Assembly (NCBI GenBank): GCA_964007475.1
Contig: OZ023273.1
Coordinates: 146,231,308-146,295,307 of the forward strand
DNA: 64,000 bases
Direction: 5' to 3'
DNA from: Hybos culiciformis
Taxonomy: Eukaryota > Arthropoda > Insecta > Diptera > Hybotidae
The notes beneath the pieces were generated by a model. The model searched no databases, was not told the origin of the DNA, and was given only the letters and a program-made list of their open reading frames with translations. This document shows, one piece after another, positions 25,296 through 36,473 of this stretch (positions are counted from its first letter, which is position 1; every line of letters begins with the position of its first letter). The translations under genes were made by a program, and so were the position numbers.

Positions 25296-28184
25296 TATCT
25301 ACTTACTCTAAATTAAAAATATTATTTTCTTAAAAAACTTATCAAATAAAAATAATTATAATCTATTTATTTTTCATATCTAAGTAATTTAAATAAAACT
25401 TTTTCACGCACTTCAAGCATTAATTTTAAATAAACATTACAAATATTTTATATATTAAAGCAAAAGCTTGTATTTTATATTTTTAACTTAAATACTGCTG
25501 GTTCCTTCAAATTACAAAGTAAAGTAACCACCTAATGATATTTTTTTGTATTCCATATTATTGGTAACATTGTCTGAATATTTACCCGTATATTTGTTAC
25601 CGATATTTTTATTACTTAGGGTAAATATATATTTTTTTTTGCGTTATTGAAAATTCAATTCTAAGAAATTTTCTTAAGAAAACCTTAAGAAAATATAGAA
25701 TTGTTTCAAAAGAAAAGACCACCACAACTTTATATTATTATTTTTTGAATATTTAATCAAAAAAAAATATAAAATGTCACATTTTTTTTTTTGTATTTTG
25801 ATATTTTTGATTGTCAACGATTTTTTCAACTCACGAAAAAATTTCAGTTGTTTGCGCGACGAAAATCTTTATTTTAATGAAATTTTCAAAATAATAAATT
25901 TTATTTTGACTGGAGAACTTTTGCAAAAAAAATATAAAAAAAATACAATTTTTATTATGATTTTCATCTGAAACGAAATGAGAGCATAAGAAATTTAATT
26001 AAATAAAAAAAAAAAAAGATTCTCTCAGCTAGTTTTTTATTCAAGAAATGAACTGAAAATATATAAATAAATAATTTCAATTCAAAATAAAGTAGTTTCA
26101 AATTATTTTTCTTTAATTTTAGTTTTTTTAATGCTTTTAAAAACATTTAGTTCAAGAGATTAAAGCTATCATAGCGAAAAATAATCCACATTTTGAGTTA
26201 GGAGTATTTATTAAATTTTGAGTGATGAGTATTACCTCTATGACCTAAGTAACTACTTAGGACAAAATCGATGAAATCATAGAATGAAGGCACTACCGAG
26301 GGCATTACAAATATTTATTAAACAATCTTCTCCATTATTATAGATTTCAATAATAAATTAGAACAGTTTACCATCATATCTCGTATCATAAGGCTCACTA
26401 AGACTTCATAAGGCTCACTAAACTTTTTTATTAATTTATTCAATCATACAAGAAATACAAACAATTTTAATTCTAATATTGTATTCAATGAAATTTACAA
26501 AATATTCTAGAAAATATAATATATAAAGAAGCAAGTATTAATACTTCTAAAACAGAATTTATTGAATGGTTCAGATTTTAATTATGTAGTTGCAACATTT
26601 GATATAATTGATCATATAATCTACATCCAACAATTAAATTTTTAAGAAATACATAATACATGTTCTTCAATATGGTAATATTAATCCTTAATGAATAGTT
26701 ATTAGAATTATTAAAATTTATGATTATACAAAAGACATGAATCCACTATTATCAATATGACATCATTTAACAAACAAAGTAACAAATAATTACGACGATT
26801 TTCTAAAGACGAAGATTTTTCAAATTTAGTCTCTCAAAATAAGAATGTAAATCTAAGCGATCACGTCAAGGAAGAATAAAAAAAAATAACACTTAAAAAT
26901 ATTTTTTGAGCTGATTCTAATCTACTCACAAGAACTTTATAAAACGGACTCGATACTACAAAGGCATATTTCAATAAAGGTCTTACAAAAGAACAGTACA
27001 ATAACTTAATTGTATAAAAGTCATGAAATTCACGTGACCAACAACGGCAACAACGTAAACTACCTAAAACTTAATCTTAATTGACTTTATATAGTAGATA
27101 CCTAGAGTTTTAGAAAAAAACTATTAAGTCTTTTACAATAAGATTATTGTATTCGTAATAAAATTATTGAAGGAATAAAATACAAAAAAAAAAAGATATT
27201 CTTCCAAGAAGAAAAAAAAAACATAATAAGATACCTCAACGGTGAAACCGGTTTTGCTGTTACGAAAAAAAATAATAATAAAAACGTAAAAAAAAAAACT
27301 ATATTATTATTTAATCATTCAACTACAAAATAAAAGTAAATGCACTCTTTGGTTCTTCCTCTTTTTCATGTCTCATTCTGATTTCGGTGTACAAATAATA
27401 AGTTGAGTTAAGAGCATCAGTTACTGTCATGAATATCGTAAAAGTTATCATAGTTTTATTTTTATGTTATATTCCGTTATGCTTTGTTGATTCACAAAAC
27501 ATTAAAAACTTTACAGTAGATGATATTGTTTTTTTTTTTTGTATGTTGTATTTTCTTCTTCAATCAGTTTTGTCTAAAAGAAAATATGTTAAAATTATGC
27601 TTACAAATAAAATAAAAAATGATTCTCACAAGAACTTTGTAAAAAAAAAAAAATTAAAATAGTGAAATTGTTTGAATTTTCTTTTTTCTTGGAATTTAAT
27701 ATTAATTTATTAAAAAAAAAAAAAAAATTCTTAAGACCCAACATTCATAGCCAGATGTAGAAAATTTGTCCATAGATATTTTCAATAGAGGCAACTTCAC
27801 AAAAAAAAAACTAAAACGAAGCAATAGAAATTTTAAATAAAAAATAAAAATGAATTTTTTAGGTTCAATTCTGTTTTTACTCATTTTTATTAAATATATT
27901 ACACGATTTTTATTTAACACGAAATTAAAAATAATTTCATTCTTTATTTTTTTCATGACTTATTTTACACGATCGCTCCAAATTTTACCTACATTTTACA
28001 AATTAAGAACTTCAAAACTTTTCGCTAGGGAATTTCTCCGAATTATATGTATTACCTACATACTTCAATATAACTACTTATCTTATAGAATTTGTTAACT
28101 CCAGGTTTAATTAGTTTTTTGAGCAGTGGAAAGGAAATTAAAGTTTGATGTCAATGTTAATAGTTAAAAATTAAAATAAAACTT

Positions 28185-28247
28185 GTTCATATTTACATAA
28201 AATTATGCATAATTATAAAATACATAATTTTATGTTATAATATGAAC
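28185..28247. repeat. 63-nt hairpin
   Basis: GTTCATATTTACATAAAATT and its near-complement form a stem of about 23 pairs with a 2-base bulge and a loop of about 15 bases. The size is compatible with a microRNA precursor or a tiny MITE. AT-rich palindromes also arise by chance in such DNA. Confidence 0.5.
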
Positions 28248-30156
28248 ATACTTATATACAAGAATTAATTTGCCGGAAATCAATAAATGGTAACATTTAA
28301 TAATTTCAATATATTCATATTAACTTAGATATTTATAAGAAATACTTTTTAATTAAGTACATATTTAAAAACTAAAAGAAAATTATCTCATTGGATATTG
28401 CAACGGAAACATTTTGATGCACAGAAGTATGAAGCTACCATATTAAGGAAAATTAAATTGCTATGAGAAAATCGATACCGACCGGAATAAATTGCAACTC
28501 TGATAGTATAACTAAAATGTTAAAATTTCTGAAATTAGAAGAAAAAATAAAATTAATAAGATTTCTGTCTTTTTATTTCTTATTTTTAGGTTTATCTAGA
28601 ACTAAAGATTGCTGGGGATTTTTTCTCATTCATTTTTTATATCTGAAATCGTAATATTATATTTAAAAATACCGCATTGAAATTTTTAGTTTTATGTATC
28701 GATTAGTTTTGTTTTTATATTTATTTATTTTTTTTATTTCATTGTTATTTTCAAAATTTTGTATTGATAAAAACTGCTACTGTTTTGTTTTGTTTTTTTT
28801 TATCTAAATCTAAATTTTATTGCCTCTAAATTTGAATATCTAAAATTTATATTATTGTTTTGTTACAAGCTTCCATAAACAATATTTTCAGTTTAAATGT
28901 GGTATTTTTGTCAATAATAATCCCTTCCGTTTAGATTCAGTCTTTTAATCCAATTGTTCAGTTAATAATTATTGATATCTAAATTATCTACTTGCAAGTA
29001 AGTGTATCTCACGGTAATGTCTGAATCTAGAAACTAAGGTTTTTTTTTTTAAATTTTAATTCAACTTATATGCAACATATCAGCATTGAAGGTGGCATGT
29101 ATCTTTTTATGTTTTTGTATCCTCTTAAATGTTGTTTTTTGTGTTTTTTTTTTAGATATGTGTTGTAAGTCTTCTTTCCCTCATCACAGTTGCTTGCTTT
29201 TTTTTTTTTGTTTGGTTTTTTTTATTTGTTGCCCGCTCTGCTATGAAATTCTCATATTTCTTAGCTGGTTTGAAATTATTACAATTTTCCAATTTTACAT
29301 TATAGTTTTTTTTTTTTTTTATTTTGTACCTATTTTTTTTTTTTTTTTTGTCGTTGCTTCTTTTTCAGTGAAATATATAAATAAATAATAAAATTAATTT
29401 TTTTCGCTTCTTCGCATATGATAATTTGAATGTTGTTGTTTTTTTTAGTTTTGTAGAAAAGACAAGTGCAATTGGTTATTTTGTTTTGAGCCGGTATTTC
29501 GTATATTCCTCTCATGTAAATTTTTTTTTTTTTTTATATTTTTAGAATATTTTTTTCTTTTTCTTTTTTCAATTTCTTAAACTCACAGTGATCTTTGAAT
29601 TTTTTGTTTTTTTTTTTTAATTTGGATGAAAATTGAGTTTTGTTTTTATTTTTATTATTTTTATATAACTAGGTATAGGTAAAGCAAGTATAAATAATTG
29701 AAAAATAAATTAAATTTTATTCTAATATGTAGAATGTAGGTAAAATGACGACGTGTGAAAAATTTCTTATCATTTTTTTTTTTGCATAAGAGTATTTCAT
29801 TTCGTATGTAAAATTATTTTTAATTATTAGATCGCTCTCAAATAGGAATTCTTCTTGCAGAACTTAAATATCAAGAAAAATCCTAACATAGATATAACTA
29901 AATAAAACGAAACATACTTTGTATTAGTGAAGGATTCAAATATTTATTAAGTAAGTACTGTCCTTTCCTTTCTTAGCTAGTAACCATTATATATATAAAT
30001 AAAAAAAACAAATTTCAAAAATGCTTAAGTGGCCGAATAATGGTGCTTTACAATAATGGTTCAGAATTTTTCAGATCAATTTCCGAGTTTCATTTAAACT
30101 TCCTATTTAATTGCTCAAAACATTAAATAATTACCTATGTAGGTAGATATAACTCC

Positions 30157-30217
30157 GTACTTAATTACCCCGATTGTACTTAAGTGCCCCGATTTAGTAC
30201 TTAAGTGCCCCGATTTA
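30157..30217 (+). repeat. 21-bp tandem repeat, three copies
   Basis: Two exact copies of GTACTTAAGTGCCCCGATTT(A) are preceded by a slightly shorter, diverged first copy (GTACTTAATTACCCCGATT). No function is evident. Confidence 0.8.
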
Positions 30218-31246
30218 GAAGAAGTTTTTGTAAATTTGTAGATGTTTCTATACTTTCTATACCTTCTCTGTGGTAAATGAATTTATAAAATTAGATAGTT
30301 AGGTACCTAGGTATATGAGTAAACATAGCCATATTGGATTTAACTCTCTTATAATGATTAATGGTGTAGTAAAGTAGGTAAAGAATTTAATGATTCACAG
30401 TATATTTTTTTTTATCACACTTTGTGTTGTGTATAATTGACGTTATTTTGTTTTTCTCGTTTTTATCGACCGAGTGTTTTTATGTTTTGTTGTTGTTTAT
30501 AGAAATTATCATTAACGAAACTTGGACACTACTGTGGGAATAAAAAAAAAACAAACAATAAAATAAGTAGTAAAGTTAATTGAAAAAAATATAAATTTTT
30601 TTTTTCGGTCCCCCAAAAATAAATTATAGCTTAAATTTTTAAATTAAAAATAATATTATAGTGAATATAACTTCTGATGTGTTAAATGAAAAAAACAATT
30701 TTACTTGAAATATACCTAACTACTGACAAAATCCATATTTTTATTTTTTAAAAAAAATTGTCTTCATCGACATGGACATGGAAAAAATCAATAAAGAAAA
30801 AAATAATTTTTTTTATTTTTTTCATTTTTTGTTTTTCATAAATTTTATTTTATTCTCACTTCTCAGCTATCTCAGAATTTTTGTTTATAACAATTTTTAT
30901 TATATTTACTTTATAATTAATTTAAATTTTATATTTATATTCAAATTGTTCTAATTTTTTTCTTTTAAATTAAGTCATTGATAACTTTTAGAAAAAAAAA
31001 AAAAAAAACAATAAAAAAATTGCTACAACCAGAAGAACGATGACAGAACGGAAGGAAAAAAATTCTTATCAGAAAGAATTACCGTTGTTTTTTTGTTTTA
31101 TTTTATTTATGCATATTCTATTTTTTTTTAATTAAATTAATTTTAAATTTTATATTATTTTTTGAATTTATATAATTAATTAATTTTTATTAGTTAGGTA
31201 TAATTTTTATTTTATATTATTTCGTTTTTGAGATTCGGAAAAAAAA

Positions 31247-31369
31247 ATGCACAATCAACAACACACGGTGCCTGCAAAAACTGAAAGCAAAATGATGAAT
31301 AACATAATTGCCATATTTGTAGTATTGAAATTTAGAGCGGCTATTATTTCAATTGCGACTTTCAGCTGA
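31247..31369 (+). other. Small ORF of 40 codons, status unknown
   Basis: ATG at 31247 opens 40 codons with a polar start (MHNQQHTVPAKTESK) and a hydrophobic second half (IIAIFVVLKFRAA, then IISIATF), then TGA. Composition is less biased than in most chance frames here. It lies 1.2 kb upstream of the SNX16-like start. It could be an upstream ORF in a 5' leader, an independent micropeptide, or chance. Confidence 0.2.
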
Positions 31370-31769
31370 AAATATTGTGTGGCGAATAACGATGTTGCAG
31401 TTTTTTTTAAATATTTTTTCCTATGTAATTATTATATTAAAAACAAAAAACTAGATAAAAATTTAGTTCAAGCTACATTATTAAATATTTTTGCTATAAA
31501 AAAATGTGGTTCGACACTTACGAGTTACATTTTTAAAAACCACAAAGTTATAGAATTTTGCCCCATGAAAATTGGCTTTCTATGATGATGCCATCGACAA
31601 CCGCAAATCAAACAAGAAATCGATAAAATGAATATTTTGCATTCCTGTTAATTAAAATTAAAATTAATTGAGTAGGTAACAACATCGAAAATCATATCTA
31701 AATTTAATGGAAACTACATCCATGTGGTTTTGATGTTCATCACTTTGATTTTTACTCAAAGGGTTAATT

Positions 31770-31777
31770 ATTTAAAC
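31770..31777. repeat. 8-bp target duplication, left copy
   Basis: ATTTAAAC directly before the hAT-type element, repeated exactly at 32257-32264. Confidence 0.7.
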
Positions 31778-32256
31778 CAGGCATGTGCAACTCAATTGCG
31801 TGCCAGAGCCACTGAATAAATTTCGTACCTCGGCATGAGCCACATATAAAAAAACGAACGAATAAATGTTTTTTATTGGTATTGATTTAATTCAGAATGA
31901 ATTTTTACTAGTAATTTAGTTTAAAAATTGCAACATAAAACATAACAAAATTTAAAATAAATCTACAAAAAATAAAAAAATAAATAAAAGTTAATGAAAA
32001 ATTTGAGTTTTTTTGCTTTGGCTCAATTTATTCAAATCAGGTGCAATTTTTATTGTTGAAATCCTGAGTTGATGTTCCAAGTTTATTATCTTTTCTTGCA
32101 AAACAAAGAAATCATTGCCAGCTAATAAACATTTTTTAAATATTAAAGCAAAACAAAAGTTCTTTTCGTACAAAAAAGAGCCACATAGTATGTAAATCAA
32201 AACATTGATGTGAGCCGCAGATAAAAATCAAATGAGCCGCAGGTTGCACATCGCCG
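31778..32256. mobile_element. Non-autonomous hAT-type transposon
   Basis: A 479-bp element bounded by an exact 8-bp direct repeat ATTTAAAC, the target length of hAT transposons. The left end is CAGGCATGTGCAAC and the reverse complement of the right end is CGGCGATGTGCAAC (11 of 14 identical). Subterminal words GAGCCAC and GAGCCGC, resembling those of many animal hAT non-autonomous families, recur near both ends. The interior has no transposase motif. It inserted about 340 bp upstream of the SNX16-like start codon. Confidence 0.75.
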
Positions 32257-32264
32257 ATTTAAAC
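32257..32264. repeat. 8-bp target duplication, right copy
   Basis: ATTTAAAC directly after the hAT-type element. Confidence 0.7.
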
Positions 32265-32606
32265 AGTGGAATATTAGAGATGACTATGATTTGACAATTG
32301 TAGTTTATTATTTATGTAGTTTAGTTATATTGTGGTATTATTGTGAAGATTTTTGATCTGTGTGAAGAATATTGTATTTTTATTTTATTTTGCAATTTTT
32401 TTTTTTAAATGAGATGATTATTAAATGTTTTGTTGATAAAATTTATTCGCTGAATTTTTTTTTTTTTTTATGTTTTATTCATATTTTAATTAATTTAAAT
32501 TTATATTAAATTTAATTAAATATTTCGGCTGCTTGTGCTTTCAATTAAATATTATTTTATTTTTGTGTTAAAAAAAAGGTAAAGAAAATTTTTTCATTTT
32601 TATTCA
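32265..32606 (+). promoter_or_regulatory. Probable promoter/5' leader region of the SNX16-like gene
   Basis: AT-rich sequence between the hAT element and the start codon. I see no unambiguous TATA box or initiator. No acceptor site lies close before the ATG, so the leader is probably continuous with the first coding exon. Confidence 0.3.
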
Positions 32607-33111
32607 ATGTCGTTGCGAGCGATTCGTAAACGTGAAAAGGAAAATAGTAATTCTTTGTTAATAAAAACACAACAACAACAAAATAATAAATCAAATATCC
32701 ACCTCCTAAAACCTGGTGCTGCTGGTGGTATCACTACTTTATCATCATCAACAACGACAACATCAAATATACAACAAAATTTTCAAATTCATCAACCAAA
32801 TCAGGTGGTGGTGCTGGTGCAAAATTTGAAAAAATCATATTCATATCCAGAAATAAAAAATAAATTACAATTAAAGTTTACATCAAAATTAAGTTCAAAA
32901 TCAGAAACAGATTTGGTGAAACTTAATAATTTTGTTAATAATAATAATTTGAAAACAGTGAGTGCTAAATCAGAAATTTGCCTAGTGAAAATATCATCAT
33001 ATGAAACTCCAATATCGAAAACAATGATTGGCGCCAATAGAAATTCATCCCGCAGTGAAACTAATTTAAATTATCATCAAATTAAAAATAAAGATCAAAT
33101 AAATAATAATA

Positions 33112-33142
<31 letters not shown>

Positions 33143-34791
33143 TAGTGCTAGATTGGAGATGATGAACCGAAACAGACGTCTTAGTGAGAATTCCACTTAT
33201 TCGAGTAGCACAATGACTCCAAACGAATATGAGGGTAGAGGTTTTGCAGATACAAGTCAAATTCAAATACCAATAATTGGATATGAAGTTATGGAAGAAA
33301 GAGCTAGGTAGGACTGCCATATAAAAAAAAGTCTTATTTAATTATTATTAAAACTAACATTTTGATATTTTTTTTAACTAATTTACTTACTTACCTAACT
33401 TGTTTTGTAAACAAAGAAAAATGGTTCTGGCTTTCTGTATCGAACAAAGAAATTTTATAATAGCATTGTTGAAAATTAACGAACACTGAACACTATAGAT
33501 TGTGAAAATTGAGAAGATTTTGAAATAAAAGACAGATGGGATTAATTTTTTAGCATGAAGAAAAAAGAATTTATGAATTCTTAGGTATTCACCTTTTTCA
33601 ATCTTTATTATTAAACAAAAAGTATTATTTTTCTGAATTTTTATTAAATGTTCCATTATTTTTTACGAAAACAATAAAGTAAAACGAAAGATGATGAAAA
33701 TACAATAATCTTTTAATGAAAGTCAATTACACATTAACTTTGAAAAGTCCGGACTAAAGCCTTGAATTTTGGATTAGCTTATAATAAATCTTGATTTTCG
33801 AACTTTCAAGTACTGTTTTTATAATAGTCGTTCAAAATATTAATTTTTTTTTCAATCTATAACGTTCGCCATGTCGTGAAAATTGTAAATTTTTTTTTTA
33901 AATTTTTAAAAATTCAATATAATAATATAAAAAAATCAATTTTTAGATTTACAGTTTACAAACTTAGAGTGGAAAATCCATTTACTAACAACTGTTGGTT
34001 AGTTCTTCGACGGTACACAGATTTTGTTCGTTTGAATGCGAAAATCAAACAATTACTACCAATTATCAATTTACAATTACCAAAAAAGAAGATATTCGGT
34101 GATAATTTTAATTCTGTATTTTTGGATAATAGAGTTCAGGGTTTACAAATTTTTGTCAATAACATTATGTCAAATGAGGAATTGAGAAATTCAAAAACTG
34201 TCCGAGATTTTTTCTGTTTAGACGAAGCTCCAACTTATTCAGAATCAATGGAAGAATTTCGGGTAAGTTACAAGAAAAGATTAATGTAATACCTTTCGCT
34301 TTATTTAGAAAGTATTAATGATAGGGAAAAATTGAGTTCGGAATTAAATATTATTTATGACCGATATAAGTTAATTAAGAGATAGTTCTAGCTAGGATCT
34401 CATCTGATTTTGAGAAAAAAATCAATGCGTTTTCCTAATCTTATTCTTTTGTTAAGTTGGGGGAAAAAAAATATACCTACATATATAAATATCTTATAAG
34501 AAAATTGTGATAATTAATTTTTTAAGGCAATTTTTGAAGCTCAAGAAGAAACTATAGCTCATTTAAAGCTGCAAGTAAACTCGAAAAATGATCTCATCAT
34601 ATCCACGCAACAAAAATTAATGAATGAAATTGCAGAAAATGAACGTTTGAAAAATTTAATTCGGTATTGATTTTAATAACTTAATTATAAATGAAATACG
34701 TTTAATGAAAAAAAATTATTTCAGGGATTGCAGTTCAGATTGTGAAAAATGCTACAAAAATTTGGAGGCACCTGGAGTTTCCAATAAATGA
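32607..34791 (+). CDS. Snx16: Sorting nexin 16-like PX-domain protein
   Basis: Four exons, 32607-33307, 33947-34262, 34527-34663 and 34725-34791, join in frame to 406 codons. Every intron is GT-AG. The PX domain starts near residue 223 with IIGYEVMEERARFTVYK, the hallmark opening of SNX16. It continues with RRYTDF (residues 255-260, the phosphatidylinositol 3-phosphate-binding arginine motif) and LPKKKIFGDN. A heptad-rich, coiled-coil-like stretch (about 310-375) follows, as in the family. SNX16 binds PI3P on early and late endosomes and influences receptor trafficking. The N-terminal 220 residues are low-complexity (Q, S, T, N) with an N4-S-N9 run, making the protein longer than the ~344 aa human one. 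The C-terminus carries a short Cys-rich tail (DCSSDCEKC). The start is the first in-frame ATG of the large exon. Confidence 0.9.
33102..33143 (+). repeat. AAT microsatellite inside coding exon
   Basis: Fourteen codons, four AAT, one AGT and nine AAT, encode a polyasparagine run in the disordered N-terminus of the SNX16-like protein. It is a likely length polymorphism. Confidence 0.9.
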
Positions 34792-36473
34792 TTTTCGTTA
34801 AATTATTAATTTTTTTATAATCATAAGACAATAAATTAAAATTTATAATTCCAAAGACATTATTCAAAAATTTTAGGGCAGTTTATTGTTTTAAGAAAAA
34901 AAAAATCAATATTTATACTTTTGTTTTGTTTATATAAATGTATTTCCACCAATTTATCGTAGTTAGTGCTCAGTGTAATTGTAAAAAAAAAAATTTATAA
35001 ATCAGGGGTTGGTGAACTATCTTTTGGTCGCAAAAAAAATCAACGAAAATGCTCTTTTCGTTGAGTAAAAAATTGTAAATAGGAACATAATATATAATGA
35101 AAAATATTTACACTTTGTCGAAGTTTGAAATAAAATTAGATTTGCTCGAAGCAAATACGTAGGAATTATTATTTTAACAACAATTTTAAACCTTTTTTAA
35201 ACACTAAAAATAGATAATTTTTTTGGAAACTCTATAACTGAATTTTAAGAGAATAAAGTGACCTTATATTTCAATTATTAGTAAGTTATTCTTTTTTTGA
35301 TTAATAAATTAGAGTTTTATTAAAAATTAAATGTTGAAGTAAAGTATATTTATGGCTTTTCAAACTTTAAAATATAAATGAATTCTTTATTTTAATAAAA
35401 ACATATTTTTTCATCAATCAAAACTAATTAATATAAGGAAGAAAAATCTAAAAAATTTAAATAATTTTTTCCCGGTATTTTTTTAATTTAGCCTTAATGG
35501 GGTCTTTTAGTATCTATTTTATGTGATTAAAAAAGGAACCTATCTTATAATTGATTAATGCATGTTTTAAATTAAAATAAATTAAAATTAGAATTGGTTA
35601 TGCATTACGTGTATTTTGAAGGAAACCGAATGAAATAATGAAATAATTGAATTTAAAAAAAATAATAAAATTCAAAAAATTGTATAAAATAATAAATTCA
35701 CAATTTTTATACACTTTCTGACTAAACAAAACAAAATTTAAATTATTTAATAAAATTAATTGTATTTTATATATTCTATGTATTTTATAACCTATGACCT
35801 TTAAATTAATATCATTAATTGAAAGATTCAATGAATAACGATAAAATTTATGATGAAGAATGGTCTCTAAAAAAAGGAACTGTTACCGAAATGTACAATA
35901 TAATAAGCAGTTTAATTATCAAAAGGTCAACTTTTAGAAATATACACAAATAATCCAAATATCAAATGTAAAGTAAAATTTAATTTTATGAATATATTAT
36001 TGTATACTACCTACCTATAGTTAAATTTCACATCATTTTATACAAATATATACAATTATTTAACCTAACATATATAATATATTTACGTTGTTTTCTTTTA
36101 AATTACTTTGTACTCTTTGTAGGTATGTTATAAAAGTGCTCAGAATCTAATATTTTGTTGTTTAATTAATACACCAGAGGCAGCACCTGACATGGCCTAT
36201 AGAATTAGCACACCCTATTAAAATATTTTGAAGGCATTTTGCGGCGCATTCATGCTCGTCAGTAACATTGAGTATATCTCCGGATTTATAAAAAAATTTT
36301 TTTTGTTTTTTCCTTCTGTTTTTGTTTTTAGTTTTTTCTTTACTAAAAAATAAAAAATCTTTTTTTTTTTGTTATTAATTTCTTATTGTTTTTTCAATTT
36401 AAATTAATAATAATTTTTCTGAAATTTTATTTGCATTTCTTTCTATTTTAATTTATAATTTACGTCATTATTC
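34792..36473. other. Intergenic region, SNX16-like to HMG-CoA lyase
   Basis: AT-rich. A hAT-like end word (CAGGGGTTGGTGAACTATCT, from 35003) has no partner end that I can find. The GC-richer part at 36170-36290 may belong to the promoter of the lyase gene. No gene was found. Confidence 0.4.
34830..34835 (+). terminator. Poly(A) signal of SNX16-like gene
   Basis: AATAAA 39 bases after the stop codon. Another AATAAA (34783-34788) lies inside the final coding exon and abuts the stop codon (its last A is followed by TGA). Confidence 0.6.

Larger units (their letters stand above)
25296..31246. other. AT-rich non-coding stretch with small repeats
   Basis: About 6 kb without a gene I can support. 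It contains a 20-bp imperfect tandem duplication ending CATAAGGCTCACTA (26381-26420), a 63-nt hairpin (28185-28247), a 21-bp tandem repeat (30157-30217) and long T-rich tracts between about 29040 and 29640. One ATG frame at 27429-27662 begins with a signal-peptide-like segment behind an initiator-like TCAGTT. I list it only as a finding. Confidence 0.4.

Noticed and set aside
27850..28098. 82-codon hydrophobic frame
   Set aside because: Composition expected from AT-rich DNA, with an equally long frame on the opposite strand.
29086..29388. 100-codon frame starting MKVACIFLCFCILL
   Set aside because: Hydrophobic F/C-rich sequence translated from long T-runs; there is no codon bias or other support.
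32801..33320. Minus-strand frames over the first SNX16-like exon
   Set aside because: Antisense shadows of a well-supported coding exon; the polyI run is the complement of the AAT microsatellite.
33876..33946. In-frame extension of the second SNX16-like exon upstream to an ATG
   Set aside because: The acceptor TTTTTAG at 33946 and the phase from the first exon restore the conserved RARFTVYK junction. The upstream part is intronic and lysine/asparagine-rich.
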